Of a stretch of 64,000 nt of DNA, positions 17,430 through 26,344 are shown one piece after another. Origin of the DNA: Pseudomonas fulva (GTDB lineage Bacteria > Pseudomonadota > Gammaproteobacteria > Pseudomonadales > Pseudomonadaceae); the NCBI RefSeq assembly GCF_015680705.1, contig NZ_JADNYP010000014.1:62001-126000 (forward strand), in the 5' to 3' direction. The notes beneath the pieces were generated by a model, which made no database searches, was not told the origin of the DNA, and worked only from the letters and a program-made list of their open reading frames with translations. Positions within the stretch are counted from its first letter, which is position 1. Each line of letters begins with the position of its first letter. The translations under genes and the position numbers were made by a program.

Positions 17430-17872
17430 CAGGTTACTTCTCCCTGGAATTCAATGATGTTCCGTTGTCGCCAAAAAAATGACGTTTTTAGCGGGTCAGT
17501 CTGTTTCAGAGCCGCAACAGCTCAGCTGGGCACCTTAGTGGCTGAGCAAACGCCATCCACCGTTCGGCCGATCGAAAAAAGCGGCTGCAACACCGCTGGC
17601 CACGCTTTTCCGTTTCACCCCTGCAAGCACCGGGATTCGCCGCCACAGTGCGATTTATCCTGGATGGCGAAAGTTCCGTGGCAACCTGGAATTGCCTACG
17701 AAGCAAGTGTCTCGGAAATAATACATTGCGACAATATTTTGTCGGGCGAGTAATGGCTTTTTTCTATCAGTTTGCGTCAAGGGCGAACGGCGTGACGATG
17801 TTCTTCAGACGGATGGCAGTACGCCATGGCGCTTGAAGAGCGCTTTGGCCGAAACGTCCGTCGAACCGATGC
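17430..17872. other. AT-richer intergenic region upstream of the TolC-family gene
   Basis: A 443-nt stretch with no credible gene. It must hold the promoter of the minus-strand TolC-family gene. An inverted repeat CGACAA-TATT-TTGTCG lies at 17729-17744 and could be an operator. I see no clear terminator for the TolC-family gene or mnmC in it. Confidence 0.45.
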
Positions 17873-19867
17873 TCAGGCACTGCGCTTGCCGCGGATCAGT
17901 TCACGCAGCATGAAGCGGTTCGGATGGCAGGCCTGGGCAACGGCCCGTGGCAATGGCAAAGGCTCGCCAGTGACCCACGCGGCGATCAGTTCGCCACACA
18001 GCGGCGCGGTCACCAGGCCGCGCGAGCCATGGCCACTGTTCACATAGAGCCCGTCGAGCCACGGGCACGGCGTGTCCGGCACCTGCCGAGCATCCTTGGC
18101 CAGGGCACCGTACAGATGCTCGAAAGCCCCGGCATTGGCCAGCGGGCCGACGATCGGCAGATAGTCGGGGCTGGTGCAGCGGAACGCCGCACGGCCCTGC
18201 AGCTGGGCTGGATCGAGTCCCTGTACTTCAAGACGCGAGGCCAGGTCCGGCGAGATCGCCTCGAGCAGCGCCAGGTTGCCCAGATGCTCGGCGAGGGTGG
18301 GGGTCAGGTCGTGATTATGGAAGTCGAAGCTGGCGCCCAGGGTATGCTCGCCCTCGCGTCCCGGCGCGACATAGCCATCGGCGCAGAGCACCGTGCGCAG
18401 CGACTGGCTGGCCGGCGTGACGGGCAGGCGGCTGACTTGGCCGCGGATACGCTTGAGCGCGAGCCCTGCGCCTTGCTCGAAGCCGCGCACCTCGGCGGCG
18501 GTAGCCAGCACCACCAGTGGCGCGCTGGCCAGCAGGCGCTCGCCATCCCAGGCTTGCCAGAGGCCGTCTACCTTGCGCAGCGTCAGTACCTGCTGGTGAG
18601 TCAGCAGGCTGATGCGCGGGTGCTGCAGTTGCGCCTGGCACAGTGCCGGCGGGTGTACCCAACCCCCTTCGGGGTAGAACAGGCCTCCACTGGGCAGGGC
18701 CACGCCTGCGATGGCTTCGGCCTGTTGCCGATCCAGCGGCCTGAGCAGGGTCGTGTCGAAGGCTTGCGCCAGCTTGGCCTGGCGCGTGGCCTCCTTGTCA
18801 TCGAAGGCCAGTTGCAAGACACCGCAGTCATCCCATTCCCGACCGCGCTGCAGTCGCTGCAGCCAGCGGCGGGTATGGCCGAATCCGGCGAGCACCAGTT
18901 GCGAGAGGGCCGTGCCATGGGCGGAGAGCTTCAGGTACAGCACCCCCTGCGGATTGCCCGAAGCCTCGCGGGCGGCTGCATCATGGCGCTCCAGCACCTG
19001 CACCTGCCAGCCACGCATGGCCAGGCTGCGCGCCGTGGCGCTACCAGCGAGCCCGGCGCCGATGACCAATGCCCGGGATGGCCCGCCGATCGCGGGTGGG
19101 CGCCGGTACCACGGTGGGCTCGGTAGGGGTGCCGCCTGCTGTGTCGAGTCGGGATCGAACTCGCCGCTCATGACTTCCCACTTCTTGCCGATGCCCGGCA
19201 CCTTCTTCATCCGGAAGCCACTGGCGATCAGCCCACGCCGGACCCAGCCGGTGGTGGTGAAGGTGCCGAGCGTCGTGCCTCTGGCCGACAGGCGCGCCAG
19301 CTGGGCGAACAGCTCGGGTGTCCACATGTCCGGGTTGCGGGCCGGGGCGAAGCCATCGAGGAACCAGGCATCGATCCGCGCATCGAGTGCCGGCAGCTGC
19401 TCGAGCACGTCGCCCACCAGCAAGGTCAGGGTCACCCGGCCTTGCTCGAAATTGAACTGCTGAAAGCCAGGGTGGATGGCCACATACTGTTCGAGCAGGG
19501 CGCCGGTAAACGGCTGCAAGCCCGGCCACAACCGCTGGACGCGCTCGAGGTCGTGGCGCGCGAGCGGGAATTTCTCCACGCTGACGAAATGCAGGCGCGC
19601 CTCGGGGTGGGCGTGCTCGGCGAACAGCTGCCAGGCGCAATAGAAGTTCAGGCCCGTACCGAAACCGGTTTCGCCGATCACCAGGCAGCCGTGCGCGGGC
19701 AGCTCGGCGAAACGCTGGCGCAGACGGTTCTGCTCGAGGAACACATGGTGGGTTTCCTCGAGGCCCTGGTCGCGGGAAAAATAGATGTCGTCGTACTGCC
19801 GCGAGTAGGGGCGGCCCTGGTCATCCCAGTCGAGCTGGGCGTGCTGGGGAACGGTGGTGTCTGGCAT
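17873..19867 (-). CDS. mnmC: tRNA 5-methylaminomethyl-2-thiouridine bifunctional protein MnmC
   Basis: 664 residues, the expected bifunctional length. The N-terminal methyltransferase half has the SAM motif VIGETGFGTGLNFYCAW. The C-terminal half is an FAD-dependent oxidase with ALVIGAGLAGSATARSLA. The oxidase removes the carboxymethyl group from cmnm5U34, and the methyltransferase makes mnm5U34 in tRNAs for Lys, Glu and others. Both halves look intact. It is a stand-alone gene on the minus strand with a divergent polyphosphate:AMP phosphotransferase gene upstream. Confidence 0.95.
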   Translation of the reverse strand: MPDTTVPQHAQLDWDDQGRPYSRQYDDIYFSRDQGLEETHHVFLEQNRLRQRFAELPAHGCLVIGETGFGTGLNFYCAWQLFAEHAHPEARLHFVSVEKFPLARHDLERVQRLWPGLQPFTGALLEQYVAIHPGFQQFNFEQGRVTLTLLVGDVLEQLPALDARIDAWFLDGFAPARNPDMWTPELFAQLARLSARGTTLGTFTTTGWVRRGLIASGFRMKKVPGIGKKWEVMSGEFDPDSTQQAAPLPSPPWYRRPPAIGGPSRALVIGAGLAGSATARSLAMRGWQVQVLERHDAAAREASGNPQGVLYLKLSAHGTALSQLVLAGFGHTRRWLQRLQRGREWDDCGVLQLAFDDKEATRQAKLAQAFDTTLLRPLDRQQAEAIAGVALPSGGLFYPEGGWVHPPALCQAQLQHPRISLLTHQQVLTLRKVDGLWQAWDGERLLASAPLVVLATAAEVRGFEQGAGLALKRIRGQVSRLPVTPASQSLRTVLCADGYVAPGREGEHTLGASFDFHNHDLTPTLAEHLGNLALLEAISPDLASRLEVQGLDPAQLQGRAAFRCTSPDYLPIVGPLANAGAFEHLYGALAKDARQVPDTPCPWLDGLYVNSGHGSRGLVTAPLCGELIAAWVTGEPLPLPRAVAQACHPNRFMLRELIRGKRSA

Positions 19868-20018
19868 GGTCGGCTCGGCAACAGCGGAGCTGTCATCTTA
19901 GTGACCTTGGACGGTTTAATCACGAACAAGGATCAAACGCCGGGCACCGCCGGCCGGTCCAACGCCCAGCGATCCGCACCCGGTCCACCCGCTTCGCCTT
20001 TCCATGAAGGAGCCAGAC

Positions 20019-21503
20019 ATGTTCGAATCCGCCGAAATCGGCCATCGCATCGACAAGGAAACCTTCGATGCCGAAGTCCCCGCGCTGCGCGAGGCGCTGC
20101 TCGAAGCTCAGTACGAGCTCAAGCAGCAGGCACGCTTCCCGCTGCTGATCCTGATCAACGGTGTCGAGGGCGCAGGCAAGGGCGAGACCGTCAAGCTGCT
20201 CAACGAGTGGATGGACCCGCGACTGATCGAGGTGCGCACCTTCGACCAGCAGACCGACGAGGAGCTGTCCCGGCCCGCGGCCTGGCGCTACTGGCGCGCG
20301 TTGCCAGCGAAGGGGCGCACCGGCGTGTTCTTCGGCAACTGGTACAGCCAGATGCTGCAAGGTCGCGTTCACGGTCAGTTCAAGGATGCCGTGCTCGACC
20401 AGGCCATCGCCGGTGCCGAACGCCTGGAGCAGATGCTCTGCGACGAAGGCGCGTTGATCATCAAGTTCTGGTTCCACCTGTCCAAGAAGCAGATGAAGGC
20501 CCGCCTGAAGGCGCTCAAGGACGACCCCTTGCACAGCTGGCGAATCAGCCCGCTGGACTGGCAGCAGTCGCACACCTACGACCGCTTCGTGCGCTTCGGC
20601 GAGCGGGTGCTGCGCCGCACCAGCCGCGACTACGCGCCCTGGCACATCATCGAGGGTGTCGACCCGTGCTATCGCAGCCTCGCGGTCGGGCGCATCATCC
20701 TCGAGACCTTGCAGACGGCCCTGGCCAACAGCCAGCGGGCCAGGCATCAACAAAACATCGCTCCGCTGGGCCGCAGCATCGACCAGCTGAGTCTGCTCGG
20801 CAGCCTGGACATGAGCTTGAGCCTGGACAAGCAGGCCTACCAGCAGCAACTGGTCGCCGAACAGGCCCGGCTGGCTGGCCTGCTGCGTCACAAGCGCATG
20901 CGCCGGCACGCCCTGGTGGCCGTGTTCGAAGGCAACGACGCCGCCGGCAAGGGCGGTGCCATCCGCCGGGTAGCAGCGGCGCTCGACCCGCGCCAGTACC
21001 GCATCGTGCCGATCGCCGCGCCAACCGAGGAAGAGCGCGCCCAGCCTTATCTGTGGCGGTTCTGGCGGCACATACCGGCCCGCGGCACCTTCACCATCTT
21101 CGACCGCTCCTGGTATGGGCGGGTGCTGGTGGAGCGGGTCGAGGGCTTCTGCGAACCGGCCGACTGGATGCGTGCCTACGGCGAAATCAACGATTTCGAG
21201 GAGCAGTTGCGCAACGCCGGGGTGGTACTGGTCAAGTTCTGGCTGTCGATCGACCAGCAGACCCAGCTGGAGCGATTCCAAGCCCGCGAGCAGGTGCCGT
21301 TCAAGCGCTTCAAGATCACCGAGGAAGACTGGCGCAACCGGGAAAAGTGGGACGCCTATGCCGAAGCGGTGGGTGACATGGTCGATCGGACCAGCACGGC
21401 GGTCGCGCCCTGGACCCTGGTCGAGGCCAACGACAAGCGCTGGGCCAGGGTGAAGGTCCTGCGCACCCTCAACGACGCACTGGAGGCTGCCTTCGCCAAA
21501 TAG
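20019..21503 (+). CDS. pap: Polyphosphate:AMP phosphotransferase (tandem PPK2)
   Basis: A 494-residue protein of two fused PPK2 domains. Walker A motifs lie at about residues 47-57 (INGVEGAGKGE) and about 304-314 (FEGNDAAGKGG). The lid/Walker B region of the second domain reads FDRSWYGRVLVERVEGF. Tandem-domain class II PPK2 enzymes use polyphosphate to convert AMP to ADP. The start at 20019 is chosen because AAGGAG lies 7 nt upstream; an ATG at 20004 lacks such a site. A REP-like inverted repeat follows. Confidence 0.9.
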   Translation: MFESAEIGHRIDKETFDAEVPALREALLEAQYELKQQARFPLLILINGVEGAGKGETVKLLNEWMDPRLIEVRTFDQQTDEELSRPAAWRYWRALPAKGRTGVFFGNWYSQMLQGRVHGQFKDAVLDQAIAGAERLEQMLCDEGALIIKFWFHLSKKQMKARLKALKDDPLHSWRISPLDWQQSHTYDRFVRFGERVLRRTSRDYAPWHIIEGVDPCYRSLAVGRIILETLQTALANSQRARHQQNIAPLGRSIDQLSLLGSLDMSLSLDKQAYQQQLVAEQARLAGLLRHKRMRRHALVAVFEGNDAAGKGGAIRRVAAALDPRQYRIVPIAAPTEEERAQPYLWRFWRHIPARGTFTIFDRSWYGRVLVERVEGFCEPADWMRAYGEINDFEEQLRNAGVVLVKFWLSIDQQTQLERFQAREQVPFKRFKITEEDWRNREKWDAYAEAVGDMVDRTSTAVAPWTLVEANDKRWARVKVLRTLNDALEAAFAK

Positions 21504-21513
21504 GAAACCGGGC

Positions 21514-21587
21514 GAGCCCCAAGCCACAAGCTGACCATGGCGCGAGTCCATCGACGCACGCCTGTTCTTGCTTGTGGCTTGCAGCTC
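21514..21587. repeat. AAGC-rich intergenic inverted repeat, copy C
   Basis: GAGCCCCAAGCCACAAGC (from 21514) pairs with GCTTGTGGCTTGCAGCTC (ending 21587), with mismatches only in the outer part. It lies just after the polyphosphate:AMP phosphotransferase gene. Same family as copy A. Confidence 0.6.
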
Positions 21588-21710
21588 ACACGCACTGGTG
21601 AACTTCCCGACCCCAAGGTGCTCTGATGCCGGTAGCCATTGGTCATTGCCGCCTGTTAAGCTCGTGGCTTTACCCTCATTGCCCTTATGGCGCATGAACA
21701 AGGAACTAGC

Positions 21711-22469
21711 ATGAAACAGCATCGTTTGGCGGCTGCGGTTGCCCTGGTTGGTTTGGTCCTCGCCGGTTGCGACAAGCAGGCCAGCGAAGTCGAGCTGAAG
21801 ACGCCGGCACAGAAAGCCTCCTACGGTATCGGTCTGAACATGGGCAAGAGCCTGGCCCAGGAAGGCATGGACGATCTCGACTCGAAGGCCGTTGCGCTCG
21901 GCATCGAGGATGCGGTGACCAAGAAGGATCAGCGGATCAAGGACGAGGACCTGGTCGAGGCATTCAGCGCGCTGCAGAAGCGTGCCGAGGAGCGCCAGGC
22001 CAAGGCCAGCGAGGAAGCGGCCGCGGCGGGCAAGAAGTTCCTCGAGGAGAACGGCAAGAAACCTGGCGTGGTCACCACCGCCTCGGGCCTGCAGTATGAA
22101 GTGGTCAAGAAGGCCGATGGCCCGCAGCCCAAGCCGACCGACGTGGTCACCGTGCATTACGAGGGCAAGCTGATCGATGGCAAGGTCTTCGACAGCTCCG
22201 TCGAGCGTGGCAGCCCGATCGACCTGCCGGTCAGCGGCGTGATTCCAGGTTGGGTCGAAGGCTTGCAACTGATGCATGTCGGCGAGAAGTACAAGCTGTT
22301 CATCCCCGCTGAGCTGGCCTACGGCGCGCAGAGCCCGAGCCCGCTGATCCCGGCCAACTCGGTCCTGGTCTTCGACCTGGAACTGCTCGGGATCAAGGAC
22401 CAGAACCAGGCGCCAGCCGATGCCCCGGCAGCGCCTGGCGACGCACCGGCGCAGTCGCCGGCCGAGTGA
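21711..22469 (+). CDS. FKBP-type peptidyl-prolyl isomerase lipoprotein (Mip/FkpA-like)
   Basis: 252 residues. The signal peptide carries the lipobox LAGC with C20 as the lipidated cysteine. An N-terminal dimerisation domain (about 30-110) is followed by a charged Lys/Glu helix and an FKBP domain (about 125-225) with VVTVHYEGKLIDGKVFDSS and LFIPAELAYGAQ. The C-terminus is Ala/Pro-rich. It acts as a periplasmic folding catalyst. The start at 21711 gives a proper signal peptide and follows AAGGA; an upstream ATG at 21687 would spoil the signal sequence. Confidence 0.92.
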   Translation: MKQHRLAAAVALVGLVLAGCDKQASEVELKTPAQKASYGIGLNMGKSLAQEGMDDLDSKAVALGIEDAVTKKDQRIKDEDLVEAFSALQKRAEERQAKASEEAAAAGKKFLEENGKKPGVVTTASGLQYEVVKKADGPQPKPTDVVTVHYEGKLIDGKVFDSSVERGSPIDLPVSGVIPGWVEGLQLMHVGEKYKLFIPAELAYGAQSPSPLIPANSVLVFDLELLGIKDQNQAPADAPAAPGDAPAQSPAE

Positions 22470-22491
22470 TCCGCTAGCCTGCAGCACACTG

Positions 22492-22525
22492 AACGCCTCG
22501 TTTCGACGGGGCGTTCGTGTTTTTG
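22492..22525 (+). terminator. Terminator of the FKBP lipoprotein gene
   Basis: GAACGCC pairs with GGCGTTC around a loop of about 10 nt and is followed by a T-rich run. It lies 23 nt after the stop. Confidence 0.75.
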
Positions 22526-22716
22526 CAGCGCGTCAGCGAGGTTCGAGTTCGAACCTGACCCATTGCCTGCTGTCGGAACAAGAACCCCGGCAGGTGCCTT
22601 GCATCGGCTGTCATGGGATGTCCGCACCGCTGAAACAGGTGTGTAAAAAACGCCCGATCCGAGTCAGGCCCTTGCGCCGTGGGTTCAAAACGGCGGAAAT
22701 GTTCCCCTGTTCACAA

Positions 22717-22743
22717 GGTTATCCACAGTTATTGTGGATAACC
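22717..22743. promoter_or_regulatory. Perfect palindrome of two consensus DnaA boxes
   Basis: Two exact DnaA consensus boxes face each other: TTATCCACA at 22719-22727 and TGTGGATAA at 22733-22741. Both sit inside an 11-nt perfect inverted repeat with a 5-nt spacer. The site ends 22 nt before the DUF1232 start codon. It could be a DnaA-binding regulatory or titration site. Confidence 0.65.
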
Positions 22744-22764
22744 CGCACCGTTACCGGAGGTTCA

Positions 22765-23205
22765 ATGAGCGCCCCCTGGAATTTCACCCGTTTCCTGCCG
22801 CTGGCCGAGCGCCTGCTCAGTCGTGGCCGCTTGCCGGCACTGCTGTTCGCCGTAGCGCGCAAGGGTCCTCGGCTCGGCCGCCTGCGCGAGGATGTCAAGC
22901 TGCTGCAGTCGCTCTGCCTGGCCTGGTGGCGCGGGGAATACCGCGCGATCAGTGGCAAGTCGATGGTCACCATCGTCGCTGGGTTGCTGTATTTCGTCAG
23001 CCCGCTGGACGCGATCCCGGACTGGCTGCTAGGCGTCGGTTTCCTGGATGACATCGCCGTGCTCGGCTGGGTCCTCAATACCGTCTCCGCCGAACTGGCC
23101 CGGTTCAAGGCCTGGCGCGACAGTCAGGCACCGGAACGGCTGCGTGTGGTCGAGCGGCTGCCTGACACGCCAGAGGCACTGCAACTGGAACGCGGCGAGC
23201 ACTGA
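22765..23205 (+). CDS. DUF1232 (YkvA-type) membrane protein
   Basis: 146 residues. The DUF1232 signature GLLYFVSPLDAIPDWLLG is followed by GFLDDIAVLGWV, two short hydrophobic segments at about residues 70-105. The biochemical role of this family is unknown. CCGGAGG lies just before the ATG at 22765, which fixes the start; longer upstream frames would run through the DnaA-box palindrome. It heads a small plus-strand group with the XRE gene 100 nt downstream. Confidence 0.85.
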   Translation: MSAPWNFTRFLPLAERLLSRGRLPALLFAVARKGPRLGRLREDVKLLQSLCLAWWRGEYRAISGKSMVTIVAGLLYFVSPLDAIPDWLLGVGFLDDIAVLGWVLNTVSAELARFKAWRDSQAPERLRVVERLPDTPEALQLERGEH

Positions 23206-23305
23206 TCGACCATTCGCTGCACAGGCCATGCGCTCGCTTGCTAATATGATGGCATCCGATCATGCCGATAGGTTGCATGAAGTCATCCGGCGCAGGGGGT
23301 TATTC

Positions 23306-23659
23306 ATGGGTGTACAGATCATCAACCGGGACGGTCAACCGGAGTACGCGGTTGTGCCATGGGAGCAGTACCAGCGACTGCTGGAAGCGGCCGGGCAGCC
23401 TTCGCAGGCCGCGCCTCGGGCATCTGAACAAGTGCTGGCAGCCCAGTCGGTGCCGGCACCGGCGCCTTTGCCAGGGCTCGATCAGCTGGCTGCGCTGCGC
23501 CAGGCGAAGGGGCTGGCTGCAGAGCAGCTGGCGCGCAGTGTCGGCATCAGCCCGGCCTACCTGGCGATGATCGAGTCGGGCGAACGTCAGCCGGACGCCG
23601 CGATTCGCCGCAGCCTGGCCTGGGAGCTGGGGGTGCCAGGCTGGAGTGAGCCGGCGTGA
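23306..23659 (+). CDS. XRE-family helix-turn-helix protein with Phd-like N-terminus
   Basis: 117 residues. The N-terminus GVQIINRDGQPEYAVVPWEQ, followed by YQRLLE, resembles the first part of Phd/YefM antitoxins. The C-terminus is an XRE helix-turn-helix (LDQLAALRQAKGLAAEQLAR and ISPAYLAMIESGERQP). The start is after AGGGGG at 23295-23300. The stop overlaps the next start by 4 nt (GTGA). It probably binds DNA and may autoregulate the pair. Confidence 0.8.
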   Translation: MGVQIINRDGQPEYAVVPWEQYQRLLEAAGQPSQAAPRASEQVLAAQSVPAPAPLPGLDQLAALRQAKGLAAEQLARSVGISPAYLAMIESGERQPDAAIRRSLAWELGVPGWSEPA

Positions 23660-24024
23660 GCCAGCTCAGGATCAGTCGCCAGCACTGGCAGAGCCTGCTG
23701 GACGAACTCGATCTGGCCCGTCGACAACGTCACCTGCTGACCTACCGCGCCCTGCTCGAGCGCCTGCAGCTGCCCAGCCCGGCGATGCAGACCTTGACCG
23801 CCGCTCTGGAGTACCTGGCGATGCTGGACGCCAGGGCCGATCAGCCGTTGCGCAGCTCGCTGGTGATCAGCCAGGGCGCGAGCCGTCTGCCCCGTACCGG
23901 TTTTTTCGAATGCGTGGAGCGGCTCGGGCGTTTCTCGGGGCCTGCCGATGGCCTCGAGGCGGCTTCCTGGCATGCATCGGAAGTGGTGCGCGTCTTCGAA
24001 TACCGCTACTCCGACGAGAGCTGA
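23656..24024 (+). CDS. Conserved hypothetical protein coupled to the XRE gene
   Basis: 122 residues beginning with GTG that overlaps the XRE stop codon, so it is translationally coupled. The first 60 residues are predicted helical and rich in Leu, Arg and Gln (LLDELDLARRQRHLLTYRAL); the rest is mixed. No signal peptide or membrane helix. I do not recognise a family. It converges with the prc protease gene across a long stem-loop. Confidence 0.7.
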   Translation: MSQLRISRQHWQSLLDELDLARRQRHLLTYRALLERLQLPSPAMQTLTAALEYLAMLDARADQPLRSSLVISQGASRLPRTGFFECVERLGRFSGPADGLEAASWHASEVVRVFEYRYSDES

Positions 24025-24078
24025 GCGCAGCCGAGCATTGGGTCGCGGGTGCCCGGCGCGATGAACGCTGGTCGCTGA

Positions 24079-24122
24079 AATCGAAGGGGGCTGGCCGCCT
24101 GCGCGCCCAGCCCCCTTCGATT
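24079..24122. terminator. Long stem-loop between convergent genes
   Basis: AATCGAAGGGGGCTGG pairs perfectly with CCAGCCCCCTTCGATT around an 11-nt loop. There is no long T run on either side, but the position between converging genes fits a bidirectional transcription barrier. Confidence 0.65.
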
Positions 24123-24178
24123 GCCGTGGTCGCGACGGTGGATCGCCAGGCGACCCAACGTCAATGACAAGGGTTGCC

Positions 24179-26260
24179 TCAGTGCTTGGCCACCGCAGCG
24201 CTCAAGCCGAGGTAGTCGAGCAGGATACGCCCGGTCTCGGCCAGGTAGGCGTCGTCCTCGGGCTTGGTGTCGTCCTGCTCGGTCGGCAGGGCGTCTTCGT
24301 CCTCTTTCTTCAGTTCCTTGAGCGGTTCCTCGCCCTTGGCCTTGCGCCGCGTGTTCTCCAGCGCCAGCTGCTTGCTGTCGATCTCGTCGTGACGGGCGCG
24401 CCGCTTCTGCTCGTTGAGACTGACGGTCTTCTCGTTCATCAGCTGCTGGGTCAGGGCCAGGCGATCACGGATATAGGCGAACTCCGGGTCTTTGGCGCTG
24501 CGTGCCTCATGCCGCGCCTTGAGTTCGGCGAGCAGTGGCTTGAACGGATCGGCCGCCGGGCGCACCACCGGGCGGATGGTGTCCCATGGCATGGCTTCGG
24601 GAAGGGCGCTCTCGCCGATTTCCTTGGTATCGATGATCGACGGATAGGCGATGTCCGGCAGGACCCCCTGGTGCTGGGTGCTCTGCCCGGACACCCGGTA
24701 GAACTTGGCCAGGGTCAGCTTCAGTTCGCCGTGGTTGAGCGGCTGGATGGTCTGCACGGTGCCTTTGCCGAAGGTCTGGCCACCAATGATCAAGGCGCGA
24801 TGGTAGTCCTGCATGGCACCGGCGAAGATCTCCGACGCCGAGGCGGACAGGCGGTTGACCAGCAAGGCCAGCGGCCCCTTGTAGAACGCGCCTTTGTTCT
24901 CGTCCTCGAGCACATCGACGCGACCATCGCTGTTGCGCACCAGCACGGTCGGCCCCTTGTCGATGAACAGGCTGGTCAGCTCGGTGGCTTCCTGCAGCGA
25001 ACCGCCACCGTTGTTGCGCAGGTCGATGACCACGCCGTCGACCTTTTCCTTCTGCAACTCGGTCAGCAGCTTCTTCACGTCGCGCGTGGTGCTCTTGTAT
25101 TCCGGGTCGCCGGCGCGGTAGGCCTTGAAGTCGAGGTAGAAGGCCGGGATTTCGATGATGCCAAGCTTGTAGTCGCGACCGTCCTGCTTGATGTTGAGCA
25201 CCGACTTCTTCGCGGCCTGCTCCTCGAGCTTGACCGCTTCGCGAGTGATCGCCACCACTTTGCTGGTCTGGTCGTTCGGCGCGTTGCTCGCCGGAATGAT
25301 CTCCAGGCGCACCACCGAGCCCTTGGGCCCGCGAATCAGCTTGACCACTTCGTCCAGGCGCCAGCCGACCACGTCGACCATTTCCTTGTCGCCCTGGGCC
25401 ACCCCGATGATCTTGTCGGCAGGCGCCACCTGCTTGGTCTTGGCGGCTGGGCCAGCAGGCACCAGGCGCACGATCTTGACCTGGTCATTGTCGCTCTGCA
25501 GCACCGCGCCGATCCCCTCCAGGGACAAGCTCATGTTGATGTCGAAGTTTTCGGCATTGTCCGGCGACAGGTAGTTGGTGTGCGGGTCGTAGGACTGCGC
25601 GAAGGTATTGATGTAGGCCTGGAAGATGTCCTCGGCGCGGGTCTGGTCGAGCCGCGCGAGCTGGTTCTTGTAGCGCTTGGTGAGGGTTTCCTGAATCTGC
25701 GTCAGGTCCTTGCCAGCGATCTTCTGGCGCAGCACCTCGTCCTTGACACGCTTGCGCCACAAGTCGTCGAGCTCGGCCTGGCTCTTGAGCCAGGGGGCAT
25801 CCTTGCGATCGACCAGCAAGGTCTCGTCGACGGTGAAGTCGATCTTGTCGACACCCTTGGCCAGCTCGGCCAGGGCGAAGTCCAGGCGCGACTTGACTCG
25901 GTCCAGGTAGCGCTTGTAGATGGTGAAGCCAGGTTGCAGGTTGCCGCTCTTGAGAAAGTCGTCGAACTGGGTCTTCCACTTGTCGAATTCGGCGATGTCG
26001 CCTGCGGTGAAGTACATGCGCGCCGGGTCGAGCAGCTTGATGTAGCTTTCATAGATGATGACCGAACGGGCATCGTCCAGCGGTGGCTTGCTGTAGTGGT
26101 GGCGCTTGAGCAGCTCCACGACATTGAGGCTGGCGACGATTTCGTCACGGTCCGGCTGCAGACTGTCCCACTTGTTGGCGGCCTGGGCGTTGCCCGGGAG
26201 CGACAGACTGCCGAGGCCGAGCATCAGGGTGAGGGCAGTGCCGTGCAGGAAATGCTTCAT
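24179..26260 (-). CDS. prc: Carboxy-terminal processing protease Prc/Tsp
   Basis: About 693 residues. The signal peptide ends near GNAQA. It has an N-terminal helical domain, a PDZ domain (LEGIGAVLQSDNDQVKIVRL), the S41 catalytic core with serine in SASASEIFAGAMQDY (about residue 473) and lysine in GGQTFGKGTVQ, and a C-terminal DUF3340 region rich in Lys/Glu. It is a periplasmic protease that trims proteins with nonpolar C-termini and murein hydrolases. I chose the start at 26260 because it gives a normal signal peptide. Ribosome sites are weak at both possible starts. Confidence 0.93.
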   Translation of the reverse strand: MKHFLHGTALTLMLGLGSLSLPGNAQAANKWDSLQPDRDEIVASLNVVELLKRHHYSKPPLDDARSVIIYESYIKLLDPARMYFTAGDIAEFDKWKTQFDDFLKSGNLQPGFTIYKRYLDRVKSRLDFALAELAKGVDKIDFTVDETLLVDRKDAPWLKSQAELDDLWRKRVKDEVLRQKIAGKDLTQIQETLTKRYKNQLARLDQTRAEDIFQAYINTFAQSYDPHTNYLSPDNAENFDINMSLSLEGIGAVLQSDNDQVKIVRLVPAGPAAKTKQVAPADKIIGVAQGDKEMVDVVGWRLDEVVKLIRGPKGSVVRLEIIPASNAPNDQTSKVVAITREAVKLEEQAAKKSVLNIKQDGRDYKLGIIEIPAFYLDFKAYRAGDPEYKSTTRDVKKLLTELQKEKVDGVVIDLRNNGGGSLQEATELTSLFIDKGPTVLVRNSDGRVDVLEDENKGAFYKGPLALLVNRLSASASEIFAGAMQDYHRALIIGGQTFGKGTVQTIQPLNHGELKLTLAKFYRVSGQSTQHQGVLPDIAYPSIIDTKEIGESALPEAMPWDTIRPVVRPAADPFKPLLAELKARHEARSAKDPEFAYIRDRLALTQQLMNEKTVSLNEQKRRARHDEIDSKQLALENTRRKAKGEEPLKELKKEDEDALPTEQDDTKPEDDAYLAETGRILLDYLGLSAAVAKH

Positions 26261-26344
26261 GCTGATTCGACTTAAGGGCAATTGATCACGCATAGTAGGC
26301 CGTCTTTTCCGTTGGCCGGTTCCGTGGAGCCGGGCGCATACTGC

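Noticed and set aside
14353..17753. Two very long plus-strand open frames covering benE and the TolC-family gene on the other strand
   Set aside because: They are antisense to clear genes, have Gln/Ala/Arg-rich compositions with no domain, and lack ribosome sites. High G+C with strong GC3 gives such shadows.
22420..22764. In-frame upstream extension of the DUF1232 protein
   Set aside because: It would pass through the terminator and DnaA-box palindrome, and a good ribosome site marks the ATG at 22765.
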